64,000 bases of DNA from Tessaracoccus sp. MC1679 (lineage in GTDB: Bacteria; Actinomycetota; Actinomycetes; Propionibacteriales; Propionibacteriaceae), in the NCBI RefSeq assembly GCF_014164775.1, contig NZ_JACJGB010000007.1, positions 173,529-237,528 of the forward strand, written 5' to 3'. A program made the translations under genes and the position numbers. Under the pieces are notes generated by a model. That model made no database searches and was not told the origin of the DNA. It saw only the letters and a program-made list of their open reading frames with translations. Shown piece by piece: positions 1-9,756 of this stretch (its first letter is position 1; every line of letters begins with the position of its first letter).

Positions 1-898
1 TGTCCCACACGCTCTGGGTGGGAACCTCGCTGGCCTCGGCGCTGGGCGACAGGCCCAGGACGAGGCTGGGCGTGGTGGAGGAGCCGTCAACGTCGAGGAA
101 GGCGATGTCCCTCAGGTCCACCCGTGTGGGCTGGCCGTTCAGCCACGGCTCCGGGTCCGTGAACCGGCCGTTGACGATCACCTCGAAATGCAGGTGACAA
201 CCGGTGGAGTAGCCGGTGTTGCCCACGCGGCCCACGCCGTCGAGGGCGTCGACCTGCTGCCCCACCCTCACACCGATGGCGGAGAGATGGTTGTAGGTGG
301 TGACCACGCGGTAGCCGGCGAGCATGCCGTGGTCGATCTTGACCTGGATGCCGTTCCCGCCGGCCCAGCCTGCTGAGACAACGCGCCCGGCCGCGGCCGC
401 GCCGACGGGGGTGCCGCACGGGGCTGCGAAGTCCAGGCCGGTGTGCAGCTTCCAGACGCGAAGGATGGGGTGGTAGCGCATCCCGAACACCGACGTCCGG
501 CGCCCGTTGACGGGCATCGAGAGGAGGTCGCCGCCTGCCTTCTCGCCCACGGACCCGATGGCCGTCTCCTCCGGGATGGTCTCCGGCTCTGGCGCTGGCG
601 GGGCCTCGGCGGGCCTGGGTCCGTCCAGCGGGACGATCTGCGGAGTAGGGGCGCTGAACGGGTCGAAGCTGCCGGGGGCCTCGTCGAACGACCAGCCTTC
701 GAGGCGGTAGCCCAGCGGACTCGACGGCGAGGCCGTCGACGTGGGATAGGTGACCGGGCCGGGCGCCACCAGCATCACCGGCGGGACCGGGACGGCCTCA
801 ATGGCCGTCAGCGGTTCCTGCCCATACGTGACGGCTCCTCCAACCAGGGCCGCCGAGATCGCAGCAGCGACCACCGACGACAGCCCTCGAAGCTTCAT
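1..898 (-). CDS. M23-family metallopeptidase (partial, runs off the left edge)
   Basis: Secreted or membrane-anchored peptidoglycan endopeptidase of the LytM/M23 type; the stop lies outside the window. It starts at the ATG ending at 898, followed by a short hydrophobic N-terminal segment (about residues 8-22) that looks like a signal peptide or anchor. A Pro/Ala/Glu-rich linker follows. The peptidase domain shows the zinc motif HTGLDF (His about residue 152), then NGIQVKIDHG, and the catalytic HxH in GCHLHFEV. All expected zinc-binding residues are visible, so it is probably active. It is the most distal minus-strand gene seen left of dnaN-recF. Confidence 0.9.
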   Translation of the reverse strand, partial: MKLRGLSSVVAAAISAALVGGAVTYGQEPLTAIEAVPVPPVMLVAPGPVTYPTSTASPSSPLGYRLEGWSFDEAPGSFDPFSAPTPQIVPLDGPRPAEAPPAPEPETIPEETAIGSVGEKAGGDLLSMPVNGRRTSVFGMRYHPILRVWKLHTGLDFAAPCGTPVGAAAAGRVVSAGWAGGNGIQVKIDHGMLAGYRVVTTYNHLSAIGVRVGQQVDALDGVGRVGNTGYSTGCHLHFEVIVNGRFTDPEPWLNGQPTRVDLRDIAFLDVDGSSTTPSLVLGLSPSAEASEVPTQSVWD

Positions 899-1027
899 CC
901 AGTCCCCCGATGCCGGTTAGCTCATACCCGCCCATCGAATCACGCCCAGGGCCGGATGGGAAGGAGTTGGAGCACTGGGTCTGAAAGGGAATTCGCGCCC
1001 GGCGTGTCGCGGGTGCCGTCGTCGAGC

Positions 1028-1663
1028 CTAAGCCGCGGTGAACTCGACGGTCAGGCTCACGGAGATCTCGACGTCCTGAGGGTCCAGATCGATCGACGGC
1101 GCCGAGTCCATCATCGCCCGCGACGCCTTCCTCGCCGACGCCAACGGCACGATCCCGCCACCCTGGTCCTGCACCGCCACCGCTTCGACGCCTCCCCGGC
1201 GCGCCGCCGTCGAGATCCATTCGGCACGACGGTGGGCATCGTCGAACGCATCGGCAAGGGCCCTGGGCTGCACCTCGGCGAGCGTGGAGTCACGGAGTCG
1301 CCAGTCCAGCCAGCCCACCTGCACCCCGGGTGTCGCGGCGAGGGTGCCGAGGATGTCACCGAGGGCGGCGAGATCGTCGACGATGAAGGAGCCGCGGACC
1401 TCCGCGGTGTGCTGGGGCGCCTGGGGCTGCCCGCGGGTGTTGAGCGGAGTCGAGGTCCACGTGCGGAGGCTGGTGAGCTTGACGTCGCGAACCACCCCTG
1501 AGGCGAGGGGCTGCTCGAGTTGTGCCCGGACGCGATCCGTCAGGCCGGCCGTGTCCGCGACGACGGAGTCGCGGTCCGGGCCGGTGAAGCCGACTGTCAC
1601 GTTGACCGCGACGCACTCCGCCGGGAGCGTGATCCGGCTGGTGCCGGTGACTGTGATGCGCAT
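1028..1663 (-). CDS. SIMPL-domain (DUF541) protein
   Basis: 211-residue protein starting MRITVTGTS and ending in a beta-strand-rich SLTVEFTAA, typical of the SIMPL/DUF541 family. Members carry a beta-rich fold and many are periplasmic or secreted, but here I see no clear signal peptide, so a cytoplasmic form is likely. The biochemical function of this family is not established. It lies downstream of the DUF721 gene with a 16-base gap, so co-transcription with the dnaN-recF group is plausible. Confidence 0.8.
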   Translation of the reverse strand: MRITVTGTSRITLPAECVAVNVTVGFTGPDRDSVVADTAGLTDRVRAQLEQPLASGVVRDVKLTSLRTWTSTPLNTRGQPQAPQHTAEVRGSFIVDDLAALGDILGTLAATPGVQVGWLDWRLRDSTLAEVQPRALADAFDDAHRRAEWISTAARRGGVEAVAVQDQGGGIVPLASARKASRAMMDSAPSIDLDPQDVEISVSLTVEFTAA

Positions 1664-1679
1664 GCGCTCAGCTTAGGTC

Positions 1680-2207
1680 TCAGCCGTAGGTGTCGCGGGG
1701 GCCGCGACCCTGAACCGAGCGGAGGCCCTTCTTCCAACTCGGTGGCCTCGGCCCCCGGAACTCGACACGCAACACCGTCTGTTCGCCCAGCGCGCGGTTG
1801 AGACGCGCCACGATCTGCGACGCCGCGTACTTCATGGCCGCGGCCCACGCAGTGGAGTCGCAATCCACGATCAGCACCCCATCGGCGTAGTTGACGGGCG
1901 TGGAGTGTTGAGCGTTGGACTCCCCCACCAGTTCGGGCCACCGTCGCAGCACCATCGAGAGGCTGATCCGACGTTGCCAGCCGCGCGCCTGGATGACGGT
2001 GTTGAGGACGTCACCGACGCGTTGGGGGTCGCGGTCGTCGGGATGGGCGCCGGAGCGCTGCTGCTCCATGGGGCGCTGTCGGCGGCGCGGGGTCTTCGGC
2101 GGCGCGGGTTCCGGAAGGACCACGCCGTAGGCCGCAGACTCGACGGCGGCGCGGGCGATCTCGGAGGCGAGGTCGAGCCCCGTCGGGTCGTGCGCCTCCT
2201 CGCTCAT
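1680..2207 (-). CDS. DUF721 protein, DciA-like helicase-loader candidate
   Basis: 175 residues starting MSEEAHDPTG. The N-terminal part is charged and probably disordered. The C-terminal half (from GDVLNTVIQARGW) holds the DUF721 core with the pattern W-P-E-L-V-G, a buried beta strand VLIVDCDSTAWA and LNRALGE. DUF721 proteins of actinobacteria sit next to recF and are the DciA family, which in other bacteria helps load the replicative helicase; that role here is inferred from family and position. I chose the ATG at 2207 because the upstream in-frame extension is low-complexity and overlaps a repeat element. Confidence 0.85.
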   Translation of the reverse strand: MSEEAHDPTGLDLASEIARAAVESAAYGVVLPEPAPPKTPRRRQRPMEQQRSGAHPDDRDPQRVGDVLNTVIQARGWQRRISLSMVLRRWPELVGESNAQHSTPVNYADGVLIVDCDSTAWAAAMKYAASQIVARLNRALGEQTVLRVEFRGPRPPSWKKGLRSVQGRGPRDTYG

Positions 2208-2251
2208 GCGGCCGACATTACCCGCCCCGCCGTCGGCCGACCCCGCCGTCG

Positions 2252-2515
2252 GTGCGGGGAGTCGGGAGTCGAGGCACGGGCGGCCGTTGTCCACGGTTGC
2301 ACGCACCCGCCAGCTGCTCTCGGGCCCAGTGTCGAGGCCGCCCGTGCCTCGGCTCCCGTCTCCCCGCGCGATTCCCGGTGGCGTGGTCGAGTTCGGGCGC
2401 GTGCCGTCAGGGCGGCCATGGCGAGAGCCTGCCCGGGCGGGACGCCAGTCTCGTGACCCTCAGGCTGGGCACCCCGACGCAGAGCCGCCCTACCGTCCCC
2501 CACCCTCGCGCCCAA
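2252..2515 (+). repeat. ~260-bp structured intergenic repeat, copy A
   Basis: Two 34-nt arms (2252-2285 and 2336-2369) form an inverted repeat matching at about 31 of 34 positions around a ~50-nt centre. A conserved tail (about 2436-2510) follows, containing CGCAGAGCCGCC. The same arm length, inner arm end (CGGGCGGCC) and tail recur in copies at 17.3 kb and 21.0 kb. This explains most of the 590-base gap between the DUF721 gene and recF; I see no convincing gene there. Confidence 0.75.
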
Positions 2516-2549
2516 CTCGCGTGCCGCGACTCCCGCCGCTTGCCTCACC

Positions 2550-2585
2550 GTCACTTCTGGTGCCGTAGTCGACACCAGAAGTGAC
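2550..2585. repeat. Perfect 13-bp hairpin in the recF-DUF721 gap
   Basis: GTCACTTCTGGTG (2550-2562) and its exact complement (2573-2585) flank a 10-nt loop. There is no T-run, so it is not a clear intrinsic terminator. It lies just beyond repeat copy A, downstream of recF on the minus strand, and could be an RNA-end or protein-binding structure. Confidence 0.55.
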
Positions 2586-2798
2586 ACCCAGCCAACCATG
2601 CCGTTGGTCGAAGACTCAGGAGGACGCGACGAGACAGAAGGGCGGTGGGTGGTGGGGGCCGGGGCAGGTTGGGTGGGCGTTGATGACGGCGCGGCAGCGC
2701 GAAGCGCCGCCGCCGGCATCATGGGCGGCCCGGCCCCCACCACACGCCGCCGAACCTGACCACAACACCCGAGACCGCCAGACCCAGCCCCATCCACG

Positions 2799-3953
2799 TC
2801 AGGAAGGCAAGGCGGGGGTGACCGTTCCGGCGTCCACGCGGAAGCGATTCTCCGCCGGGAAGTCCGGCACATCCGCCCCCACGGCCGCGGTGATCAGCAC
2901 CTGCTCGGCGTCCGCGATCGCCGCCGCCAACCGCTCCCGCCGCGACACGTCCAGCTCCGCGAACACGTCGTCCAACACCAGCACCGGCTCCACTCCGTCG
3001 TCGCGCACCAACGTGAAACCGCCCAACCGCAGCGCCAACGCCAACGACCACGACTCCCCGTGGGACGCGTACCCCTTGGCCGGCAGCGGTCCGATGGCCA
3101 ACTCGACGTCGTCGCGCTGGGGGCCCACCAGCGTCACCCCCCGCGACACCTCGTCCCTGCGCACCCGCTCCAGCGCCTCCAGCAGCCGGCCGCGCAGCGC
3201 CGCCCTGACGTCCGCCCCCCCGGCCACCCCGTCGAGGTCCAGCGCGGTCTTGTACGACGCAGAGATCTGATTGTTCAGCGGCGCGATGGTCTCGTAGGCG
3301 CGCTGAGCGTGGGGAACCACGTCCGCCAAGGTGTCCAGCCGGGCGTGCAGCAGCTCGGCCCCCAGGGTGGCGAACTGGCCGTTCCAGACCTCCAGGGTGA
3401 CGGCCTCGTCGCCGCCGCTGGGCACGAACGACCGGCCCGCCATCGCCTTGAGGAGCGCGTTTCGCTGCTTAAGTACCTTGTCGAGGTCCTGCCGCACGCC
3501 AGCCATCCGCGGCCAGCGCGTCACGACGAGGGAGTCCAGCCACGCACGCCGATCCGACGGGTCGTCGCGCACGATCGCCAGGTCCAGGGGCGAGAACACG
3601 ACGGTGCGCAGCGCGCCGATCAGCTCCCGCGGGCGTCCCAACGGCGCCCGGTTCAGGCGCGCTACGTTGGAGCGGCCGTTGGCGATCTCCAGCTCCAGCG
3701 AGATCACCCGCGGATCCTCGCGGCCGGCCTGCACCTTGGCCCTCACCACCGCAGTCTCCGCGCCGGCCCGGATCAGCGGCGCCGTGGCCGCCACCCGGTG
3801 CGAGGACATGGTGGACAGGTATTCGATGGCCTCCACCAGGTTGGTCTTGCCCTGACCGTTGGAGCCGACGAACACCGTGACCCCCGACGACAGAGTCAGC
3901 GACGCCTCCGTGTAGTTGCGGAAGTCGATCAGTGCGAGTTCGGTGACGAACAC
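2799..3953 (-). CDS. recF: DNA replication and repair protein RecF
   Basis: 384-residue SMC-like ATPase that binds gapped DNA and helps RecOR load RecA. Walker A GSNGQGKT is at residues 30-37, after the typical N-terminal ALIDFRNYTEASL. The ABC-type end has VLVLDDVFAELD (Walker B and D-loop) before AAAIADAEQVLITA. Length matches the family. It lies 8 bases downstream of the gnd stop on the minus strand, in the usual actinobacterial order dnaN-gnd-recF-DUF721. Confidence 0.97.
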   Translation of the reverse strand: MFVTELALIDFRNYTEASLTLSSGVTVFVGSNGQGKTNLVEAIEYLSTMSSHRVAATAPLIRAGAETAVVRAKVQAGREDPRVISLELEIANGRSNVARLNRAPLGRPRELIGALRTVVFSPLDLAIVRDDPSDRRAWLDSLVVTRWPRMAGVRQDLDKVLKQRNALLKAMAGRSFVPSGGDEAVTLEVWNGQFATLGAELLHARLDTLADVVPHAQRAYETIAPLNNQISASYKTALDLDGVAGGADVRAALRGRLLEALERVRRDEVSRGVTLVGPQRDDVELAIGPLPAKGYASHGESWSLALALRLGGFTLVRDDGVEPVLVLDDVFAELDVSRRERLAAAIADAEQVLITAAVGADVPDFPAENRFRVDAGTVTPALPS

Positions 3954-3961
3954 CTACCCAA

Positions 3962-4843
3962 TCAGTCCTTCGACGGCGCGACGGCGTGGCCGCCGAACTG
4001 GTTGCGCATCGCCGCGACCATCTTCATGGCCGGCGAGTCGTCCTGCCGCGACACGAACCGCGCGAACAGGCTGGCCGCGATCGTCGGCACCGGGACCGCC
4101 AGGTCGACGGCGGCGTTGACGGTCCAGCGGCCCTCGCCGGAGTCCTCCGCGTAGCCCTCGATGGCCTCGAGGTGCGGGTCCTCCCCCAGCGCGTAGGTCA
4201 TGAGGTCCAGCAGCCAGGAGCGGATGACGGTGCCCTCGCGCCAGGACTCGAACACCTGCGGCACGTTGGTCACCACGTCCGAGGCCTCGAGCAGCTCCCA
4301 GCCCTCCGCGTAGGCCTGCATGAGGCCGTACTCGATGCCGTTGTGCACCATCTTGGCGAAGTGTCCCGCGCCGCTCTCGCCCGCGTGGACGAACCCGAAC
4401 TCGCCCTCCGGCTTCAGAGCCTGGAACGCGGGCATGGCGATCTCGATGGCCTCCTTCGGCCCGCCGGCCATGAGCGCGTACCCGTTCTCGAGGCCCCACA
4501 CGCCACCCGAGGTGCCGACGTCGACGAAGTGGATGCCCTTGTCAGAGAGGTATGCGGCGTGCTTGGCGTCGTGGGTCCACTTGGAGTTGCCGCCGTCGAT
4601 GACCACGTCTCCCGCAGATAGCAGGGGCTTCAACGTCTCGATGAGGGAATCCACGGCGTGGATGGGGACCATCAGCCACACCACGCGCGGGCCTGCTCCG
4701 AGCTGAGCGACGAGGTCGGCCTCGTCCTTGGCGTCGGAAATGTCCGGGTTGTGGTCCAGACCGACGACCTCCACGCCGCCGCGGCGGAGCCGCTCGCGCA
4801 TGTTGCCGCCCATCTTCCCGAGGCCGATCAGTCCGATGCGCAT
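3962..4843 (-). CDS. gnd: 6-phosphogluconate dehydrogenase, decarboxylating, short form
   Basis: 293-residue enzyme converting 6-phosphogluconate to ribulose 5-phosphate, CO2 and a reduced cofactor. The N-terminal Rossmann motif GLIGLGKMGGNM is followed by DGGNSKW and GTSGGVWGLENGYALMAGG, the substrate-binding region of the family. The length matches the short dimeric subgroup (about 300 residues) rather than the 470-residue form. Gnd between dnaN and recF is a classic actinobacterial arrangement. Confidence 0.93.
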   Translation of the reverse strand: MRIGLIGLGKMGGNMRERLRRGGVEVVGLDHNPDISDAKDEADLVAQLGAGPRVVWLMVPIHAVDSLIETLKPLLSAGDVVIDGGNSKWTHDAKHAAYLSDKGIHFVDVGTSGGVWGLENGYALMAGGPKEAIEIAMPAFQALKPEGEFGFVHAGESGAGHFAKMVHNGIEYGLMQAYAEGWELLEASDVVTNVPQVFESWREGTVIRSWLLDLMTYALGEDPHLEAIEGYAEDSGEGRWTVNAAVDLAVPVPTIAASLFARFVSRQDDSPAMKMVAAMRNQFGGHAVAPSKD

Positions 4844-4874
4844 GTGTGGCTCCTTCGATGCCTGGATGGTGGGG

Positions 4875-6035
4875 TCAGCCGGGCAGGCGCATCAGCATGA
4901 TGACGTGCCTGTAGTCCGTCAGTGGGTCGCCGTCGATGTTGGGGAGGCCCATGATCAGGCAGGGCTTCCCCGGGAGCGTGAACGAGAAGTGGGCGAACGG
5001 CGCGTCGAGCGCGGTGAGCGCCTCCAGCAGGTAGTGGGGGTTGAAGCCGGCGTCCGTGATGGACTGGGAATCGCCCACCACCTCCACCTCGGCCTCGATG
5101 GCCTCCGAGGCCTGCGCCTGGTCACCGGTGGCGGCCTCGAGCGCGATGTGGTCCTCGTTGATGCGCATCCGCAGCGGCGTGTTGCGCTCGGCCACCAGCG
5201 ACACGCGCTTCACGGCCGCCAGCAGGTCTGCCGTGTTGACCCGGACGCTGACGGTGGGATCCACGTTCATCAGGTGGCGGACCTTGGGGAACGCCTGGCT
5301 GAGCAGCCTCGTGGTGGCCTCTCGGGTGCTCCGGGAGCTCTGCCCGACGAAGCCCGCAAGCCCTTCACCCTCAGCCTCGGTGGTGGACAGCGAGATGGTG
5401 ACCGTCTCGCCAGAGGTCATGGACTTGGCGGTGTCCGCCAGCACCTTGCCCGGCACGAGCACCGCGCCCTCCACCGACGGGGAGGACGGGCGCCAGGTGA
5501 GCTCCTTGAGCGCCATCCGGTAACGGTCCGTGGCGAGCAGCGACAGCTCCTCGCCGTTGATCTCCAGCTTCACACCGGTGAACACGTTGAGCAGCTCATC
5601 GCGGCCGGCGGCGACGAAGACCTGACCGACGGCCTTCTCAAACGTGGCCGCGTCCACCGTGCCGGTCTGGCTGGGCATGTCCGGGAGCGTGGGGTACTCC
5701 TCCACCGGCAGCGTCTGGAGCGTGAATCGGGCCTGGCCGCAGGTGAGCTCGACCTTCGAGTGGTCCGCGACGAGGTCCACCGGCTTGTTGGGCAGCGAGC
5801 GCGCGATCTCCGCGAGCAGGCGACCCGAGACAAGGACGGTGCCCTCGTCGTTGACGGTGGCCGGCAGGGTGACCTTGGCCGAGGTCGTCGAGTCGAAGCT
5901 GCTGAGCGTCAGCCCGTTGGCGTCGGCCTCCAACAGCATGCCCGCGAGGATCGGTGCGGTGGGGCGCGTGGGGAGGCTGCGTGCCACCCAGGCCACGGCA
6001 TCCGCCAGCGCCTCGCGCTCAACTCGAATCTTCAC
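4875..6035 (-). CDS. dnaN: DNA polymerase III beta sliding clamp
   Basis: 386 residues, starting MKIRVEREALADAVAWVAR and ending in a C-terminal segment (PLTDYRHVIMLMRLPG) typical of beta clamps. The protein forms the ring that tethers polymerase III and clamp-binding partners to DNA. It heads the dnaN-gnd-recF-DUF721 group on the minus strand. Unusually, it is separated from dnaA by about 6.4 kb holding an ABC exporter and a persulfide-response locus. Confidence 0.97.
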   Translation of the reverse strand: MKIRVEREALADAVAWVARSLPTRPTAPILAGMLLEADANGLTLSSFDSTTSAKVTLPATVNDEGTVLVSGRLLAEIARSLPNKPVDLVADHSKVELTCGQARFTLQTLPVEEYPTLPDMPSQTGTVDAATFEKAVGQVFVAAGRDELLNVFTGVKLEINGEELSLLATDRYRMALKELTWRPSSPSVEGAVLVPGKVLADTAKSMTSGETVTISLSTTEAEGEGLAGFVGQSSRSTREATTRLLSQAFPKVRHLMNVDPTVSVRVNTADLLAAVKRVSLVAERNTPLRMRINEDHIALEAATGDQAQASEAIEAEVEVVGDSQSITDAGFNPHYLLEALTALDAPFAHFSFTLPGKPCLIMGLPNIDGDPLTDYRHVIMLMRLPG

Positions 6036-6155
6036 AGGGTTCCCCTTCGATCTCGCTACGTGAACAGTCGGTGAGCGCAGCCACGTGGGTGCGCTCGGGA
6101 CAGACCATCGCCTGCATCATAGCCGGGCCGCTCAGCGCCCATGCCAGCCGCTGAC

Positions 6156-8720
6156 CTACTCGCTGGCGATGGATTCGAGCACGTTGAGCCGCGACGCGCG
6201 ACGCGCCGGCCCGACCGCCGCCAACACACCGAACAGGGCCGCCACCACGACGAACACCCCCAGCTGGACCCAGGGGACGACCAGAATGTCGATTCCGTCG
6301 TCCCGTAGAAGGTTGACCAGGACGGAGCCGAAGACGCCGCCCAGGAGCACGCCGAGCGTGGCGCCCAGCGTGGCCACCATCACCGATTCGAGGGTCACCA
6401 TGAGCCTCAGCTGCGGCCGGGTCATCCCCACCGCGCGCAGCAGCCCCACCTCGCGGGTCCGCTCCATCACCGACAGGCCGAGCGTGTTGACGATGCCGAG
6501 CACCGAGATCACGACGGCGAGCGCCAGCAGCGCGTAAAGGATGGAGAAGATCTGCTGGAACTGCCCGACCCGGGCCTCCACGAACTCCGCCACGTCCGCC
6601 ACCACGACGGTGGGCAGCTCGGAGGTGGCCTCGTCTAGGCCCTCGCGCACCGCCGTCAGGTCCGCGCCCGGCTCGGTGAACACCACGACCTGCTGCACCA
6701 GCGAGCCGTCGCCGAGTTCGGCGAACGTGTCCGGGTCCACGATGATGTCGCCCAGCGGGGGCGGGCCACCGCCGCCGTTGTGGAGTCCGGTGACGAGAAG
6801 CTCGACGGTGCCCCCCGTCGGCGTGGGCAGTTCGAGCAGCTGGCCGAGGCTGAGCCCCTGGTCTTCGGCGAAGTCCGAGGAAATCACGGCCGGGGCAGTG
6901 CCGCCCTCGTCGCTGAGCGAACCCGCCACGATCTCCAGGCTGCTGGCCCGCTCCAGGCCCTCGTCGGTGGCGCCGGTGAGCTGCACGGGCTCGCCGTCGA
7001 GAACAGTGGCGCCGCGATAGAACTCGAAGACCGCCTCGACGCCGTCGATCTCCCGTGCCTCCTCCGCGACAGTCGCGTCGAACGGCTGATAGGCCACGGG
7101 GCTGATGGTGAAGTCACCGCGCTGATCAGAGGTGAGCCGCTCCCGGATGGAGGTGGTGGTGCTGGCGGCCAGGATGGCCACCGTGGCCACCAGCGCCAGG
7201 CCGATCATGAGCGTGGCGGCGGTGGCCGCGGTGCGACGGGGCTGCCGGACCGCGTTGAGCCGGGCCAGCTTGCCCACCTCGCCGAAGAGCGCACGGTAGG
7301 CCAGACCGAACAGCCAGATCAGTGGCTTGCCCACCAGGACGGCGGCCAGCACCATGCCCACCAGGAGCAGGACCGCGCCGACGCCGGCCCAGATCAGGGG
7401 CTGCGGGACGTCCAGCCAGAGTGCGCACGCGATGGCCGCGATGCCGATCTCGATCATCCCGACGCCGATCAGCGGCAGCCCGCCGAGCCTCTCCGGCCCG
7501 GACTGCTGCGCCATCGCCATGGCCTCGACGGGGCGGGTCCGGGACGCCTTCCGCGCAGGCAGCGTGGCCGCCACGAGCGTGATGACGATGCCGATGGTGT
7601 AGGACGCGGCCACCGCCTGCCACGTGAAGGTGGGCACGGCGGTGCCGAGGTCGATGCCGAAGAGGCGGAACGCGGCGAGGATTCCCCAGGCCAGCCCGTA
7701 GCCCACCAGCAGGCCGACGGTGGCGCCGATCACGCCGATGACCGCGGCCTCCGTGAGTACCGAGAGGCGGACCTGCGCGCGGGTGGCGCCGATGGCGCGG
7801 AGCAGGGCCAGCTCCCGGGAGCGTTGGGCAACGAGGATCGAGAACGTGTTGAGGATCAGCAGGGTCGCCACCAGGAGCGCGATCCCGGCGAAAACCAGGA
7901 GGAACGTGTTGATGAATCCGAGGCCCACGTCGAGCTGATCCTGGATGGTTTCAGCCAGCGAATCTCCGGTCTCGGCGACGAAGCCTTCGGGGAGGATCTC
8001 CTGGACGGCCTCGGCCACCGCGTCGGGGTCGGCCTCCGGTGCGGTCTGCACCCAGGCCGCGTAGAACCCCTCTTTGCCGCCCTGCACCAGGCGCTGGGCC
8101 TCGTCGAGGGTGAAGAACAGGTAGCTGGCGCCGGCCGTGGCCCCCGCGCCGTAGGTGCCGAGACCAACGATGGTGTAGCTCTGGATCCCGTCGACGGGCG
8201 TGGACACGCTGAGGGTGTCTCCGACGACGAAGCCGCCGCGCGTGGCGGTGGCCGGGTCCACCATCACCTCGTCCGACGCCTCGGGCACGCGGCCCTCGAC
8301 GAGGCGTGCCCCCACCTGGCCGCCCGCTGCGGGGAGGTCCACCCAGTTCATCGCGATGCCCGGGGCACCGGGGAACATGATCAGGCGGTTGTCCTGGTCC
8401 AGGGGGAAGATCTGGCTGCTGGAGACGATTCCGGCGGCCGCCTGGACGCCGTCCACCTCGCCGATGGCCGTCACCTCGTCGCTGGTGAGCAGGATCTGCT
8501 GGGCGCCCGCCGTGGGATCGAAACCCTGGATGCCGCTGGACTCAGGTGAGACGTTGACGTCCGCCAATGCGCCCTTGACGAGCTGATCGAAGCTGGAGGA
8601 CAGCAGATTCGTGAACAGCAACGAGCCGGCCACGAAGGCCACACCCAACACGATCGACAGCGCGCTGAGCAGGAGCCTGACTTTGCGCGCCCACAGCGAC
8701 TTCCAGGTGGCGTGCAGCAT
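6156..8720 (-). CDS. ABC transporter permease, FtsX/MacB type, two FtsX domains
   Basis: 854-residue membrane protein starting MLHATWKSLWARKVRLLLSA. The first transmembrane helix is followed by a large extracellular domain (about residues 40-260), three helices (about 270-390), a central membrane block (about 410-510), a second extracellular domain and a final FtsX domain ending ASRLNVLESIASE. Two fused FtsX repeats are typical of actinobacterial lipoprotein/peptide-efflux-like permeases. The substrate is unknown. It abuts the upstream ATPase gene, whose stop precedes this ATG directly, so the two form one operon. Confidence 0.93.
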   Translation of the reverse strand: MLHATWKSLWARKVRLLLSALSIVLGVAFVAGSLLFTNLLSSSFDQLVKGALADVNVSPESSGIQGFDPTAGAQQILLTSDEVTAIGEVDGVQAAAGIVSSSQIFPLDQDNRLIMFPGAPGIAMNWVDLPAAGGQVGARLVEGRVPEASDEVMVDPATATRGGFVVGDTLSVSTPVDGIQSYTIVGLGTYGAGATAGASYLFFTLDEAQRLVQGGKEGFYAAWVQTAPEADPDAVAEAVQEILPEGFVAETGDSLAETIQDQLDVGLGFINTFLLVFAGIALLVATLLILNTFSILVAQRSRELALLRAIGATRAQVRLSVLTEAAVIGVIGATVGLLVGYGLAWGILAAFRLFGIDLGTAVPTFTWQAVAASYTIGIVITLVAATLPARKASRTRPVEAMAMAQQSGPERLGGLPLIGVGMIEIGIAAIACALWLDVPQPLIWAGVGAVLLLVGMVLAAVLVGKPLIWLFGLAYRALFGEVGKLARLNAVRQPRRTAATAATLMIGLALVATVAILAASTTTSIRERLTSDQRGDFTISPVAYQPFDATVAEEAREIDGVEAVFEFYRGATVLDGEPVQLTGATDEGLERASSLEIVAGSLSDEGGTAPAVISSDFAEDQGLSLGQLLELPTPTGGTVELLVTGLHNGGGGPPPLGDIIVDPDTFAELGDGSLVQQVVVFTEPGADLTAVREGLDEATSELPTVVVADVAEFVEARVGQFQQIFSILYALLALAVVISVLGIVNTLGLSVMERTREVGLLRAVGMTRPQLRLMVTLESVMVATLGATLGVLLGGVFGSVLVNLLRDDGIDILVVPWVQLGVFVVVAALFGVLAAVGPARRASRLNVLESIASE

Positions 8721-9629
8721 CTACTGGTCCAGGAGTGCGCGGCGCGCCATGGAACGTTCGACGGTGGACTCGCCACCGTCGTCGACGGGGCCGCTCGTGG
8801 GGGCCGCGCCGCCGTCGCGGTAGACGGCCGTGCCCTCCGCACCCTCCCCGGCGGGCTCGTCCTCCACGGTCTCCGGCGCCCGGTGCGTGGGGGTGTGGCG
8901 GGGGTAGATGTGCGACATCGCTCCCAGCAGGTCCTCCTGGGTGGCGCCTCGCATCTCATGCACGATGTGACCGTCCGAGAGGAAGACCGCCCGATCCGCG
9001 TAGCTGGCGGCATGCGCATCGTGGGTGACCATGACCACTGTCTGGCCGAACTCGTCGACGCTGCGGCGCAGGAATCCGAGCACCTCCGCGGCCGAGGTGG
9101 AGTCCAGGTTGCCGGTGGGCTCGTCTCCGAAGACGATGTGCGGGCGATTCATCAAGGCCCTGGCGCAGGCGACGCGCTGCTGCTGACCGCCGGAGAGCTC
9201 GGACGGCTTGTGCGTGAGGCGGTCCCCCAGCGCCAGCACGTCGACGATGCGCTCGAACCATTCCTCGTCGACCTTCTTGCCTGCGATCCGCAGCGGGAGG
9301 ACGATGTTCTCCCGGGCCGTGAGGGTTGGCACCAGGTTGAAGGCCTGGAAGATGAAGCCGATGCGGTCCCGGCGGAGCTCGGTCAGCGGGGTGTCCGCGA
9401 GCGTGGAGACGGCCGTCTCGCCGAGGTACACCTCTCCCGACGTGGGGGTGTCCAGCGCGGCCATGAGGTGCATGAGGGTGGACTTCCCGGAGCCGGAGGG
9501 GCCCATGATGGCGGTGAACTCGCCGTCTGCGATCTCGAAGTCCACATCGTCCAGGGCGGTCACCACCGCCGATCCGGATCCGTAGATCTTGGTGAGGCCC
9601 CTGGCCCGCGCTGCGATGCTCACGCCCAC
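8721..9629 (-). CDS. ABC transporter ATP-binding protein (LolD/MacB type)
   Basis: About 302 residues. Walker A GPSGSGKST, signature LSGGQQQR, Walker B IVFGDEPTGNLDS and the switch His in VTHDAHAA are all present, so it should be an active ATPase partner of the adjacent FtsX-type permease. A C-terminal extension of about 65 residues rich in Glu, Pro and Gly follows. I prefer the GTG ending at 9629, or the one at 9623, over an upstream ATG at 9692, because the extra residues would lie in the origin-proximal intergenic region and do not resemble the family. Confidence 0.92.
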   Translation of the reverse strand: MGVSIAARARGLTKIYGSGSAVVTALDDVDFEIADGEFTAIMGPSGSGKSTLMHLMAALDTPTSGEVYLGETAVSTLADTPLTELRRDRIGFIFQAFNLVPTLTARENIVLPLRIAGKKVDEEWFERIVDVLALGDRLTHKPSELSGGQQQRVACARALMNRPHIVFGDEPTGNLDSTSAAEVLGFLRRSVDEFGQTVVMVTHDAHAASYADRAVFLSDGHIVHEMRGATQEDLLGAMSHIYPRHTPTHRAPETVEDEPAGEGAEGTAVYRDGGAAPTSGPVDDGGESTVERSMARRALLDQ

Positions 9630-9756
9630 AAAGGTAGCAGCGGCCTCCAGCGCTGCCAGGGGCGAAATTGCGCCCTGAGCGGGGTTCCCCACAGCTGTGA
9701 CTTTGAGTGGCTTTGAGTAATTACATCCTCGTTGTACTCATAGCCCCTGTGGAGGC

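Noticed and set aside
3060..4154. 364-codon plus-strand ORF opposite recF
   Set aside because: Antisense to recF and crosses into gnd; no RBS or domain.
6780..8549. 589-codon plus-strand open frame opposite the ABC permease
   Set aside because: It is antisense to a clear FtsX-type permease, has low-complexity Arg/Gly/Asp-rich composition and matches no fold; a GC-rich shadow.
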